A stretch of 64,000 nt of DNA from Megalonaias nervosa (taxonomy: Eukaryota > Mollusca > Bivalvia > Unionida > Unionidae): contig JAECUM010091457.1 of the NCBI GenBank assembly GCA_016617855.1, positions 62,632-126,631 on the forward strand, in the 5' to 3' direction. Both the position numbers and the translations under genes were made by a program. The notes beneath the pieces were generated by a model that had not been told where the DNA came from, did no database searches, and saw only the letters and a program-made list of their open reading frames with translations. Positions 1-14,700 of the stretch are shown one piece after another. Within the stretch, counting starts at the first letter, position 1, and every line of letters starts with the position of its first letter.

Positions 1-190
1 AACCTACTTAAAAGTGCCATATCATTGTATGAATGGCTGATATGACAAACCACATACAAATTAAACCTACTTAAAAGGGACCAAAACATTGTATGAGTGG
101 CTGACATCACAAAATTACAGCCAATGAACCAACCTAAAAGTGCCACAACATTTTACAAACGATTGTAAAATAAACCTTGCCAGACTCACA
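1..190. repeat. short diverged duplication
   Basis: A unit of roughly 63 bp starting aacctacttaaaagtg, with 'cattgtatgaatggctga', is present about 2.5 times. It lies in intron sequence upstream of exon 1. Confidence 0.6.
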
Positions 191-769
191 CTGATGGAAA
201 ATACATGATGACAACTACAATTGCTTAATTCATACTAGCTATAATGAGTTAGAATAATGGCCTATTTCTGATACATAATATCTATACTGAGTTAGAATAA
301 TGGCCTGTCTCCGATGCATAAGAAAAATTGACAATTTGGTCATAGAAAACTTAAATAAGTGAGTTTTTGTTCCTATCTTTTAGTAAGCTAAAATTCTATA
401 ACAGGATCAAGGCAACACAACAAACATTCATTGATAGGAATAGATTAAAATCATTTATCATGTGATGTCTATAAAACACAAAAGTCTGCAGGTAATTTAT
501 TTACATATGGTCAGAATTAACCCTTTCAAATTTGTAGACAATTAGGAACTGAAGTTCCATTTATAATGAAAGGTAGCATATTTATTATCTATTACTTTTG
601 CCTTCATTTTGATTTTACTTACAAATTCTGATTTTCGCTCACATGACCAAAAGGCAACTAACCTTGTTGCATGGCCTTGCATGTTGCAATGTAAATATGT
701 TAATCAATACTTTTGAATGCTGTTTATATTATTTATCAGATTTTGATGAAACTGAACAAATTAGCCTAA
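191..769. other. AT-rich intron sequence, nothing recognised
   Basis: Apart from a two-copy repeat around 240-320 (gagttagaataatggcct), I see no exon, RNA gene or mobile element. Confidence 0.5.
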
Positions 770-1460
770 ATTTACAAGATCTCAGACAGGTTAAATGAAA
801 CAAGTTCCTTTAAATTGGCATCTTATCAGATGAGTTCAATAAACATAGTAGCCCGAAACCAACAAGATCTCAGATTATTTCAATGAACAAAGTAGCCCTT
901 AACTTTATCTCATACAAGTTCAGAGAGCAAAGTAGCCTAAATCAACAAGGTCTCAGACAAATTCAGAGAACAAAGTATCCTTAAACTGACAAGATCTCAT
1001 ATGAGTTCAATGAGCAAAGTAGCCATAAATCATTTAGGTCTCAGTTGAGTTATATAATCAGCAAAACCTGCACATAGCACAAACTGCACAAAGTAGCCCT
1101 ACATCAACAAGATCTCAGACATGTTCAGAGAACAGAATAACCTAAATCAACAAGATCTCAGATGAGTTCAATCAAGAAATTAGCTTTAAATCAACAAGAT
1201 CTCAGGTTAGTCCTATGAACAAAGGAAACATAAATTGGCAAGGTCTCAGATGAGTTCAATGAACAGCACAACCTTAATATCTCAAACAAATTGAATGAAC
1301 AAAGTATCCTTAATTTGACAAGACCTCATACGAGTTCAGTGAGCAAATTAGCCATAAATCATTGAGGTCTCAGATGAGTTCTGTAATCAGCAAAATCAGC
1401 ACATATCAGAATCTGAACAAAGTAGCCCTAAATCTACAAGATCTCAGATGATTTTAAATA
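770..1460. repeat. diverged tandem array, ~50-60 bp unit
   Basis: Repeated phrases 'caagatctcagatgag', 'ttcaatgaacaaagtagcc' and 'ataaatcattNaggtctcag' recur with variable spacing. The array is old and indel-rich compared with the neighbouring 30-bp array. Confidence 0.65.
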
Positions 1461-1659
1461 GCCAGCAATATCTGCACATATGAAATAATATTGTAACAGA
1501 GCAGAGTGATCCCTTGAAGTTTTCTTATGTCAGGAAAGGATATTCCAACAATATCTATGTCCATCTCATTTCATTATCACTGTAGTTGAATGATGTGCAC
1601 TTCAATTGATGAACTTCATCATAAGATAGACAGTTTGATGCAATTTTAATTGCATGATG

Positions 1660-4356
1660 GAATATATACCTCTCCCTTGATAACCCATGGAATGTACACC
1701 TCTCCCTTGATAACCAATGGAATGTACACCTCTCCCTTGATAACCAATGGAATGTACACCTCTCCCTTGATAAACATGATGGAATGTACACCTCTCCCTT
1801 GATAACTCATGGAATGTACACCTCTCCCTTGATAACCAATGGAATGTACACCTCTCCCTTGATAACCAATGGAATGTACACCTCTCCCTTGATAACCAAT
1901 GGAATGTACACCTCTCCCTTGATAACCAATGGAATGTACGCCTCTCCCTTGATAACCAATGGAATATACACCTCTCCCTTGATAACCAATGGAATGTACA
2001 CCTCTCTCTTGATAACTCATGGAATGTACACCTCTCCCTTGACAACCAATGGAATGTACACCTTTCCCTTGATAACCAATGGAATGTACACCTCTCCCTT
2101 GATAATCCATGGAATGTACACCTCTCCCTTGATAACCAATGGAATATACACCTCTCCCTTGATAACCAATGGAATGTACACCTCTCCCTTGATAACTCAT
2201 GGAATGTACACCTCTCCCTTGACAACCAATGGAATGTACACCTCTCCCTTGATAACCAATGGAATGTACACCTCTCCCTTGATAACCCATGGAATGTACA
2301 CCTCTCCCTTGATAAACATGATGGAATGTACACCTCTCCCTTAATAAGCCATGGAATGTACACCTCTCCCTTGATAACCAATGGAATGTACACCTCTCCC
2401 TTGATAACCCATGGAATGTACACCTCTCCCTTGATAACCAATGGAATGTACACCTCTCCCTTGATAAACATGATGGAATGTACACCTCTCCCTTGATAAC
2501 TCATGGAATGTACACCTCTCCCTTGATAACCCATGGAATGTACACCTATCCCTTGATAACCAATGGAATGTACACCTCTCCCTTGATAACCAATGGAATG
2601 TACACCTCCCCTTTGATAAACATGATGGAATGTACACCTCTCCCTTGATAACCAATGGAATGTACACCTCTCCCTTGATAACTCATGGAATGTACACCTC
2701 TCCCTTGATAACCAATGGAATGTACACCTCTCCCTTGATAACCCATGGAATGTACACCTCTCCCTTGATAACCAATGGAATGTACACGTCTCTCTTGATA
2801 ACTCATGGAATGTACACCTCTCCCTTGATAACCAATGGAATGTACACGTCTCTCTTGATAACTCATGGAATGTACACCTCTCCCTTGATAACCAATGGAA
2901 TGTACACCTCTCCCTTGATAACCCATGGAATGTACACCTCTCCCTTGATAAACATGATGGAATGTACACCTGTCCCTTGATAATCCATGGAATGTACACC
3001 TGTCCCTTGATAACCAATGGAATGTACACCTCTCCCTTGATAACCAATGGAATGTACACCTCTCCCTTGATAACCAATGGAATGTACACCTCCCCCTTGA
3101 TAACCAATGGAATGTACACCTCTCCCTTGATAAACATGATGAAATGTACACCTCTCCCTTGATAACTCATGGAATGTACACCTCTCCCTTGATAACCAAT
3201 GGAATGTACACCTCTCCCTTGATAACTCATGGAATGTACACCTCTCCCTTGATAACCAATGGAATGTACACCTCTCCCTTGATAACCCATGGAATGTACA
3301 CCTCTCCCTTGATAAACGTGATGGAATGTACACCTCTCCCTTGATAACTCATGGAATGTACACCTCTCCCTTGATAACCAATGGAATGTACACCTCTCCC
3401 TTGATAACCAATGGAATGTACACCTCTCCCTTGATAACCCATGGAATGTACACCTCTCCCTTGATAAACATGATGGAATGTACACCTCTTCCTTGATAAC
3501 CAATGGAATGTACACCTCTCCCTTGATAACCCATGGAATGTTCACCTCTCCCTTGATAGCCAATGGAATGTACACCTCTCCCTTGATAAGCCATGGAATG
3601 TACACCTCTCCCTTGATAAACATGATGGAATGTACACCTCTCCCTTGACAATCCATCAAATGTACACCTCTCCCTTGATAGCTAATGGAATATACACCTC
3701 ACTCTTGGTAACTAATGGAATGTACATATCTCCCTTGATAACCTATGGAATGTACACCTGTCTTGATAAACATGATAAACATGATGGTATGTACACCTCC
3801 CCTTGATAACTCCTGGAATATACACCTCTCCCTTGATAATCCTTGGAATGTACACCTCTCCCTTGATAAACGCATGGAATATATGCCTCTCTCTTGATAA
3901 CTAATGGAATGTACACCTCTCCCTTGATAACTCATGGGATGTACATCTCTCTCTTGAAAACTAATGGAATGTACTCCTCTCCCTTCATGACCCATGGAAT
4001 GTGACCTCTCCTTTGATAAACTCATGGAATGTACACCTCTACCTAGATAACTAATGGAATGTACACCTTTTCCTTGATAATCCTTGTAGTGTACACCACT
4101 CCCTTGATAAACTTATTGAATGTACACCTCTCTTGAAATCTAACGGAATGTACACCTCTCCCTTGATAAGCTCATGGAATGTACACCTCTCCCTGGATAA
4201 CTCATGGAATGAACACCTCTCTCTTGGTAACTAATGGAATGAACACCTCTTCCTTGATAACCCATGGAATGTACACCTCTCTCTTGATAAACATGATGGA
4301 ATGTACACCTCTCCCTTGATAACTCATGGAATGTACACCTCTCCCTTGATAAACTC
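1660..4356. repeat. 30-bp minisatellite, about 89 copies
   Basis: The unit is gataaccaatggaatgtac followed by acctctccctt (30 bp). A 32-bp variant with gataaacatgatgg recurs at about 1769, 2313, 2466, 2618, 2950, 3132, 3314, 3466 and 3618, mostly 152 or 182 bp apart, which shows higher-order units of five or six. Copies after about 3660 are more diverged. The unit has stop-free frames on both strands, producing long spurious open frames. Confidence 0.97.
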
Positions 4357-4475
4357 ATGTCATATTAGCTAAATATTAATGCTTTGGTTTCATTTCAATT
4401 TATTACAAAAGTTATGTCGTATTAGCAAAATATTAAGGCTGTGGCTTCATTGTAAATTATTACAAAAGTTATGGT
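4357..4475. repeat. two-copy ~58-bp repeat
   Basis: Two adjoining copies share 'tattagcNaaatattaa' and 'attacaaaagttatg'. They sit at the right edge of the 30-bp array. Confidence 0.7.
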
Positions 4476-5221
4476 CATCTGTGATCAACCCTCTGAGTGC
4501 CACTCTGGGAATTTAAGTTCACTAAAACTTTCATAGCTTGCTTTTCCAGAATGAATCCTGTCTGTGAATCTAAGTGTTTTATGCACCTTATACTCCTTTC
4601 ACTTGGTTCCATGCTATCACTGATCACATTTATGAAATATTATGACAAACCACTGTGTTGGATACTATTATTGTATTACATGTCCTTAGTGTTGTCAGTT
4701 TTCAATTAGTCAATTAAATTGAGATGGCTTAACACACAACCAGGACTGCTAGCTCTTATGCATACATGATTTACAAGATTTTTAACATTTTTTGTTCTTT
4801 CTTCTTTATATGATAGGATACAAAAGACTAATTAACTTGATAATACATCGCAGATCAACTTTTAATTGACTATAACTGTGCAACCAACACTTCCACAAGT
4901 CAGAGATAAAAAAGAAACAGTCAGTACATACAGTCCAAACCAGTTATCTCAATTATGTTGAGGGTGTAAAAAAAATCATTGACATAACCAAGTCCCAAGA
5001 TGTTTTGGTTCATAAAAACCTGTAACGTAATTTTAAACATGTCCTTGACCTTTATTCCTGTCTCATACTCTTAGGTTTACTGGACCGTTGCTGACAAACA
5101 AGTCATAGTTTTGAGATTTATAATTGCTATATTTGTGTACAGCTTTACTGTAATAAACAAGTGTCATGATTTCATAACTTTTAGACAGAATTCTGACTCC
5201 AGCTGTACATACATGGCTGTG
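4476..5221. other. intron sequence, nothing recognised
   Basis: AT-rich sequence without splice-flanked coding signal. A 70-codon hydrophobic open frame at 4497-4709 has no family resemblance and no usable splice context that I could see. Confidence 0.5.
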
Positions 5222-5440
5222 TTCTTAGTTGACAGACATTATAACAAAGGGAATTAGTGTAGAAATGGATTTGTGTTCTTAGTTGATAGACATTATAACA
5301 AAGGGAATTAGTGTAGAAATGGATTTGTGTTCTTGGTTGGCAATTATTACAAAGGGAATTAGTGTAGAAATGGCACGGTGTTCTTTGTTGACATCCACTA
5401 TGACAAAAGGAATTAGTGTAGAAATGGCATTGTATTCAAA
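5222..5440. repeat. ~53-bp tandem repeat, four copies
   Basis: The unit contains 'acaaagggaattagtgtag' and 'aaatggatttgtgttc'. Four copies end about 190 bp before the exon 1 acceptor. Confidence 0.85.
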
Positions 5441-5630
5441 GTATAAGATAACATATGGCAGTAAGCATGAAGCAGCGTGCTGTGAAAATTATTGAGTCAG
5501 CAAGTCTGTTCCAAGCAATTTTGTTGTCTGTGAGTGAGGATGTCATTATAATGTGTCATCTTGCAATGGGTGTAAACTGTAATTACAAATTGCAAACATA
5601 TATTTAATAATTTGATTTCTTCTTACTCAG

Positions 5631-5749
5631 CACTGATAAAGAAGGATGAAGACAAGGTGATCTGGGATTATTTTGAGGAGAACACCATGTCCGTCGAGGT
5701 CCTAAAAGAAGATGTCCTACAGAAGCTCTACTTCAGAGTCAAGAAAAAG
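5631..5749 (+). CDS. exon 1 in window: pre-membrane segment
   Basis: The acceptor is ttcttactcag and the donor gtgagg. The exon begins with two bases of a split codon and then encodes 39 residues, ending in phase 0 with RVKKK. YFEENTMSVEV aligns by eye with the IP3R motif YFEHNTAQIEV that precedes the membrane domain. Because the first codon is split, at least one exon must lie upstream; I found none in 1-5630. Confidence 0.85.
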
Positions 5750-8700
5750 GTGAGGACCAACACAATAGGAACATCCTCTGCCTTGTTTGTTGGTATCCTA
5801 TAAAAGCCATTTTTATGGCAATAATCATTATGATTGAACTCTGTATAAATTGAAAGACAGAGTGATTTCGAGATGTGGACTTAGTGATAGTGATTTCTCG
5901 CCACAACGTAAATAATAATTCTAACACACCTGCCAATGTAAATAATTATTCTAACACACATGCCAATGTAAATAATAATTCCAACACACCTGCCAATGTA
6001 AATAATAATTCTAAAACACCTGCCAGTGTAAATAATAATTCTAACACACCTGCCAATCTAATTAATAATTCCAACACACCTGCCAGTGTAAATAATAATT
6101 CTAAAACACCTGCTAGTGTAACTAATAATTCTAAAGCAGCTGCCAGTGTAAATAATAATTCTAACACACCTACCAGTGTAAATAATAATTCCAACACACC
6201 TGCCAATGTAAATAATAATCCCAACACACCTGCCAATGTAATTAATAATTCCAACACACCTGCCAATGTAATTAATAATTCCAACACACCTGCCTTTACA
6301 AATAATAATTCTTACACATTTGCAAGTGTAATTCATTTTCTTATTAGTTGACTGTTGTGCAAATATTAAATGTAAGGGAAATATGAAAGAAATGTCCCAA
6401 AGCAATATGACAATATTGAAAATTACTAAGAACGATGATGACAAAATACATTCATAAAAATGTGACAGGTCATGTACATCAGATCAGGAGATTTACAGAA
6501 TGTAATCCTACAATTTCATTTCAAACTAAGAAGATTTTTATCTATGCATAATTCAGCATTTTAAATGACAAAAATAGCAATTCATGAAAATGAAAATGCA
6601 TATTTAAATCTGCTTTATTAATAAACAACCATACAAGCTCTGCCCATTCCACAATTAAGCAGATAACATCATTATGTTCCATTCTGTTCTATATAGTGTT
6701 CTATCTATATATCACTACTTAAGCTTTGATACTGACATGGCACTTAAATGCCATTACTTAACGTCCACCTACAGTTTCAAGTATTAGAAAAAAATATTTT
6801 TTGATTACCCCTTTTTAAAATACATTTTTTGTGTGTTAATTTTGTTTCTTTTTAGAAAATAGATGCAGCAGCAAATGTACTTAGGGTTGGACAAAAATAA
6901 ATATTTAAAATTAAGTTGAAAACAGATTTCAAACAACCTTGATGAGGACAGACAATAGTGGTCACAATAGTAAACAGTGTTTATTAGCTCACCAGGCATT
7001 AAGGCCAAGTGACCTATAGTATGGCCTTGTGGACATTGTCCATCCATCAATATTGGAATGTTAATCTAGGGGCTTTGATTTTTATCTGATTTTAATCATA
7101 TTTGGAATATCAATTTATGTCATCAGAATTCTAATATGAGCAAGATCTATGCATATTAATTAGTCTGTCTGATGGATGAAATTCTTGTCGCTCATTAAAG
7201 TTCAACTTTTTACCAAACAGGTGGCTTGCATAGCTTTTTGCCACTCATTTATTGATTTCTCTGTCATCTAGATTGAGTGTTTACAAAGTGGTTTGTCTGT
7301 GATATATCTTATGCTTGCCAGTCTAAGGAATTTCCAAGACCCTAACAGAATATTTTTTCTGTGTTTTGTGTCACATGCAAGCATCCATTTGATTGGTTTA
7401 TAGTCATTGCTAGCAGTGATAGTGTCTAACATGGAAATTTCTTGTAATTTGTTTACAAGAGTTTTCAAACACCAGTAGAAGGGATGTGAAAGATTCTGAT
7501 ATGGGGAGGACATTCTTGATATTAATTTATGGCAGACATCTTACATGTAAATTATATTCTTTAGAACATGCTTGATATTAATTTATGGCAGACATCTTAC
7601 CTGTAAATTTTCTTTATAGAAACATGCTTGATATTAATTTATGGTGACATCTTACCTGTAAATTTTCTTTATAGAAACATGCTTGATATTAATTTATAAT
7701 GACATCTTACCTGTAAATTTTCTTTATAGAAACATGCTTGATATTAATTTATGGTAGACATCTAGCCTGTAAATTATATTCTTTAGAACATGTTTGATAG
7801 TATTTTATGGTGACATTTTACATGTAAATTGTCTTTATAGAAACATCCTTGATATTAACTTATGGTGACATCTTACATGTAAATTATATTCTTTAGAACA
7901 TGTTTGATAGTAAATTATGACAGACATCTTACCTGTAAATTGTCTTTATAGAAACATCCTTGATATTAATTTATGGCAGACATCTTACCTGTAAATTGTC
8001 TTTATAGAAACATCCTTGATATTAATTTATGGCAGACATCTTATATGTAAATTATATTCTTTAGAACATGCTTGATATTAATTTATGGTGACATCTTACC
8101 TGTAAATTGTCTTTATAGAAACATCCTTGATATTAATTTATGGTGACATCTTACCTGTAAATTGTTTTTATAGAAACATGCTTAATATTAATTTATGGCA
8201 GACATCTTACATGTAAATTATATTCTTTAGAACATGCTTGATATTAATTTATGGCAGACATCTTACATGTAAATTATATTCTTTAGAACATGCTTGATAT
8301 TAATTTATGGCAGACATCTTACCTGTAAATTGTCTTTATAGAAACATGCTTAATATTAATTTATGGCAGACATCTTACCTGTAAATTGTCTTTATAGAAA
8401 CATGCTTGATATTAATTTATGGTGACATCTTACCTGTAAATTGTCTTTATAGAAACATGCTTGATATTAATTTATGGCAGACATCTTACCTGTAAATTGT
8501 CTTTATAGAAACATGCTTAATATTAATTTATGGCAGACATCTTACAAGTAAATTATATTCTTTAGAACATGCTTGATATTAATTTATGGCAGACATCTTA
8601 CCTGTAAATTGTCTTTATAGAAACATGCTTAATATTAATTTATGGCAGACATCTTACCTGTAAATTGTCTTTATAGAAACATGCTTGATATTAATTTATG

Positions 8701-11700
8701 GTGTCATCTTACCTGTAAATTGTCTTTATAGAAACATGCTTGATATTAATTTATGGCAGACATCTTACCTGTAAATTGTCTTTATAGAAACATGCTTAAT
8801 ATTAATTTATGGCAGACATCTTACAAGTAAATTATATTCTTTAGAACATGCTTGATATTAATTTATGGCAGACATCTTACCTGTAAATTGTCTTTATAGA
8901 AACATGCTTAATATTAATTTATGGCAGACATCTTACCTGTAAATTGTCTTTATAGAAACATGCTTGATATTAATTTATGGTGACATCTTACCTGTAAATT
9001 GTCTTTATAGAAACATGCTTGATATTAATTTATAATGACATCTTACCTGTAAATTGCCTTTATAGAAACATGCTTGATATTAATTTCTGGCAGACATCTT
9101 ACCTGTATATTATCTTTAGAACATGCTCTATATTAATTTATGACAGACACCTTACTTGTAAATTGTCTTCTTTAGAACATACTGCGTAAAGAGATCAAGG
9201 AGAAGTTTAAGTATGAGGTGGACCGGTCATCGCCAAGCAACAAGTTGAAAGACTTTATGGATTGGTCAAGCGATATCATGACAGACATTAAGTACCGGAA
9301 GAGAATCCATGCTAATCTAATGAAGAGGTTACTGGTCAAGATGTGGTGGGTTGAACTATTGACTTTTTCCTGTTATTATTATTTGCAATTCTTGATTCAT
9401 TTTGTTGGAAGTGAATACTCAGCCAGTACCTTTGCTGGAAGTGAATACACAGCCCATAGCATAATTCTAGACTAATTTTTTTTTGGGGGGGGAGGGGGTA
9501 AGTGAATAACTCAACATGTACCATTATTCTAGACTCATCTTTTTGGGGTGGGGGAGTGTGAATACTCAGCCTGTACTGTAGTAATAGACTCATTTTGATG
9601 GAAGTGAATACTTTGCCTGTAACATAAGTTTTAGCAAAGTCAAAACTTTACATAGGATTACAAATCAAATCATACTGGTATTCATTATTACATGTATATC
9701 AATACATTTCATGCTTTCTTGGTTATTTGAAATTTGATGTTTTTGGTTTTGTTTACTTTACCATAATCTCAGATTACTGATAGCTATAAAACTATGGCAC
9801 TTTCTCAGTTTTGAGACTTAACAGTTATTGACAGATTATCAGATAACTATACACTTCTGTAGCCGTTACATTAATGCCAACGTCTGGAGAGGGAGATAAC
9901 TGTACAACTTTGTAGTCATTACACTTAGTTATCTTACAAGTTTGGAAAGGGAGATAACTGTACAACTCCGTAGTCATTACTCTGAGTTACCTGATATCAA
10001 CATGTTAGGAAAGGGAGATAACTGTTCAGCTATGTAGTTATTGCACTTAGCTATCCAACACTAACAAAACTGGAAAGGGAGATAACTGTACAACTGTGTA
10101 GTCATTACACTTAGTTATGGGGGCGCTCACCAGTTATTATGTACGTTTGAGAGAGTGACGTATGTAAGTTGAAGTTGTTTGCATTTAAAACATGCACAGT
10201 GAAGAGAATGTTGGCATACCTCTATGCTACTTTAATGTAATGTGGCTGACATTTCTTTGGATATTGTACTTTTGGAAATTGTAAATGATCTTAGCACACT
10301 GCTAACTAAAATAACTGCTCCCATGTGCTCCAAAAATCAGCCTGAATTTGTCTAAAGTACACTATCCTTAGCAGCTATTAAATTAAGGAAAATGAATTTT
10401 GCCAGAGTAGACAATACCAGCTTCTGAAAGTACAATGGATGAATTACCAAATATATAAAATGTTAAAAAAGTTATCAGCTCTTTTTTCTACAATTTACCT
10501 CTGAGTTCAGGAAGTGAAAATGACCAAGTGGAGCTAGCACTTTTTTGAAGGGTGCACATCTGGAGTAAGGCCAAACTGTATACTCTATAACCCATATTAC
10601 ACCCATCAATCATACACCAAAATAAAGGGAATTAAAGGTTCTTTGAACAATACCTAAGATATACAAAGTCTTTTTTAAATAGCCAGTATAACCAGTGAGG
10701 AAACCTGGGGAAATTCTTTTTCTTTAAAATTCTAACCCTATGCAAAATACGAAACTTTAGAGCACCACCTATCTTACAAGTATGGAAAGAGAGATAACTG
10801 TACAACTCTGTAGTCATTACACTTTGTTACCTCGAACCAACATGTTAGGGAAGGGAGACAACTGTACAACTATTTAGTCATTACACTTAGTTATCCCACA
10901 CCAACAAAACTGGAAAGGGAGATAACTGTATCCACACCAACATATCTGAAAAGGGATACATTATTTTCCTCATGTGTGTTCAGTTGTGTGCTGCTTCATT
11001 TGCATCTGTACATTCATTCATTTGTTTGTTTCCCATGTGTTTACTACACCTGGAGTCTCATGGACCCAGTTTCACATAGTCATGAATATCGCTTGTGGAT
11101 GCATCCCAAGAAAGTAAATTAGCATGAGTTGGTGTCCTAATATTATTAACACTTGAGAGATGTTTGTATTTTTAGCCATTTCATACATCTGCTGTATCTT
11201 CAAACCCATATCTTGTTAAATCAATGTTTGTTTGAAGTTTGTATTCTAATACACCACAATGATAACTCAATGCTTCAGACAGACACTGATACAAGTTTGT
11301 ATTCTAATACACCACAATGATAACTCAATGCTTCAGACAGACACTGATACAAGTTTGTATTCTAATACACCACAATGATAACGCAACTCTTCAGACAGAC
11401 ACTGATACAAGTTTGTATTCTAATACACCACAATGATAACTCAACGCTTCAGACAGATGCTGATACAAGTTTGTATTCTAATACACCACAATGATAACTC
11501 AACGCTTCAGACAGACACTGATACAAGTTTGTATTCTAATACACCACAATGATAACTCAATGCTTCAAACAGACACTGACACAAGTTTGTATTCTAATTC
11601 ACCACAATGATAACTCAATGCTTCAGACAGACACTGACACAAGTTTGTATTCTAATACACCACAATGATAACTCAATGCTTCAGACAGACACTGACACAA

Positions 11701-14700
11701 GTTTGTATTCTAATACACCACAATGATAACTCAATGCTTCAGACAGACACTGACACAAGTTTGTATTCTAATACACCACAATGATAACTCAATGCTTCAG
11801 ACAGACACTGACACAAGTTTGTATTCTAATACACCACAATGATAACTCAACGCTTCAGACAGACACTGATACAAGTTTGTATTCTAATACACCACAATGA
11901 TAACTCAATACTGATACAAGTTTGTATTCTAATACACCACAATGATAACTCAATGCTTCAGACAGACACTGATGCAAGTTTGTATTCTAATACACCACGA
12001 TGATAACTCAATACTGATACAAGTTTGTATTCTAATACACCACAATGATAACTCAATGTTTCAGACAGACACTGATAAAGGTTGGTGTTTTAATACACCG
12101 CTATGAATAGTACAGTAAAACCTGTTATGAGTGACCTCTGCTTTGAGCGACCACCTGTCATTTCTAACCACAGTCATAATGCACGGTTCGATTTTATTAT
12201 ATAAACTCTCTGTCGTGAGTGACTATATGCTGAACATGACTAGTGACCACAGTGTGTTGTGTCTTGACAAAATATACATTTTGATACTGCTATGAATGAC
12301 CAAATCACAAAAACAGAGATTAATTCCATCGACCTTTATTTAATTCCTGTAACAATGACTTCCTATAACGTTCTAAAACAAATATTGAAAAAAAAAAGGC
12401 TGGCTACCAATATCTGAATTTTTTTAAGTATGCTTAGTGTGTTTTATAGTTTCCATTGTAAACCAGACTTAAGTACATGTAGATTATTTCTGCACTTAGC
12501 CTGGTTTCCGGCCTTGTCATTAATAGTGCCCATATGTATAAGCAGTACCGAATATTGCTGTGAATGACCGTATTGCGAGAACATAAACAGACGCCACTGA
12601 CCTATATATAATCATTTGTAACAATGACCACTTGATTAGTATTGATTGTATCTGATAAAAACAAAAGTAAAAAAACAAAAAAAAAATGGATTCTGGCTAC
12701 TGGATATATAGATGCTATAGTCCATAAACTAGGCTAATATAAATGTTGCAAATTGCCATTGTAATGCCGAACTTAACATAGTGGTTGCATATATTGTTTG
12801 TCTTCAGAGTTAACCTGTATTGCCTGGGGGTGAAGAAGGTCTTTGTTTATTAAGTCAGCAAGAGAGAATCATTTACGGGATTTGATTGATAGTGATAAAG
12901 ACTTGTTATGTTTGTTGTTTTTTCCCCCAATGTTACAGTGATTACGTCCCAATCACCAAGCTGTCATCTTTTCAAGCTGGTGCAACTGGGTTACACAATT
13001 TGTTTATAAAGTTAATTTGAATTAAGCCTTTGACTTTTGTCTCGAGTAAATGATTCTGTTTCTGAATGAGATAACTGTTTCTTTTTATTTCATTAATGTA
13101 ATATACATGTATAGATTTTCATATTTTCCCAAAGCCCAGTCAAACCATCTTTACAGTTGATATTACAGCTGAGCACTAATAATGTTACAGTAACACCTAG
13201 TACCTTAATAATAATGGACAAACCTCAACAAAAAAGAGACAAATTTTGACTATGTAGAAAATAATTATTTTAACTGAAAAAAGTGAAAAAGATAGATCAC
13301 TCACAAAATAGCAGTTTAATTATCGGTAAAACAAATTTAGGGTGTTATATACGAAAAGTAGTAACTCAGAAATGATTTCATTTGCTAATACATGTACATG
13401 TGATCTTCAAATGTAAATGTGATTTCATGTTTAATGATAGAAGTATCTTTATTCCTTTATAGTTTTGTTTTCAGATGAATGCATACATGCAATATTTTAG
13501 CAAGAACTATTAATAAAGAATAGAATATATGTACAGTGGTTGTGGTTATTTTTCTTTAAATTGTTCTGAAACTGGACCTTGGAAACTGGTCTTTTTGTAC
13601 AAACCTGCTTTGAGAGACCACCTGTCTTGAGAGACCGTTTGTTGTTGGCAAAAGGGGCGGTCTGACATAACAGGTTTTACTGTATAGAATGAAATATGAC
13701 TTAGGTTTTTCATATGGTGGCTTGATCATTGGTTCACAATAAGTGGGTACCTGGTTTGAAACCTGTTCTGGCTAGCTTTCATCAGATGTCATGTCATATC
13801 TCTTTGCAAGGCACTTAACTCACATTGCCACAGTATCCTCAAATTATTGTTACTTCAAATGAATTCCTCATGACAGTCAGTAAATTATCATCAACTCCAA
13901 ATGAATTCCTCATAACAGTCAGTGAATTAATATCTACTCCAAATGAATTCCAGTTAGCGAGTGATTTATATTATCAGTAAACATTATGTAGGAAAATTAT
14001 GTGGAGGGAAAATATTTGTTCCTGACTATAGGTCTTTTACATAAACTACATTTCTTAGGTAGCCATTACTTGAGTTTTTGGGCCCAAGTAATAATTTAGA
14101 ATATGTAGGAATTTTATAGACTAGCAATGTTATTCATTTTAGTGTTAGGTCTTTTTCACTAGTCATGTTATTCTAGTGTTAGGTTATTTTTTACTAGGTA
14201 TATTATTCATTCTAGTGTTAGGTCTTTTTCATTTGGATGTTTATGCCATTTACTCTTTATGCATTATAATAAAGTCATTGTTTGAAACTGAAACGCGTAT
14301 TTTGCAGGTTGCCAATGAACTACATGGTAATGATGGTGACCATGGCCATAGCCCTGTTTATCCTTATCACGTATCAAGCTGGTTCTGTAGGGATACCAAC
14401 GTAAGTTCGACCAATGTTATGCTAACACATTCAGTTGTACAGACCTATATTTTAGCCGTGTCTGAGGTTTCAGACGGATCTTAATTGCAGAGTCTGATTT
14501 CAGTTTGTGCTTTGGGTTCAGTCGCCCCCTCCCAAAAAGTAATAATAAAACTGTTTAGACTTTGATTTTACCAGCACATTGTACAAAGGCAGATGAACGT
14601 ACACTATCAACGGTTGAAAATATGAATGTATACAGCATGTTAATTAGTATAATTTTTTCACTCAGTGTTCTCTATTTCCTATTCTGCTAGTGATATATTC

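Noticed and set aside
1602..3659. 685-codon open frame on the minus strand and several shorter ones in the same place
   Set aside because: Composed only of 30-bp repeat units. The unit lacks stops in several frames and its length is a multiple of three, so open frames are expected on both strands.
4497..4709. 70-codon hydrophobic open frame as an upstream exon
   Set aside because: No family resemblance, no matching acceptor/donor pair giving the phase needed by exon 1 at 5631.
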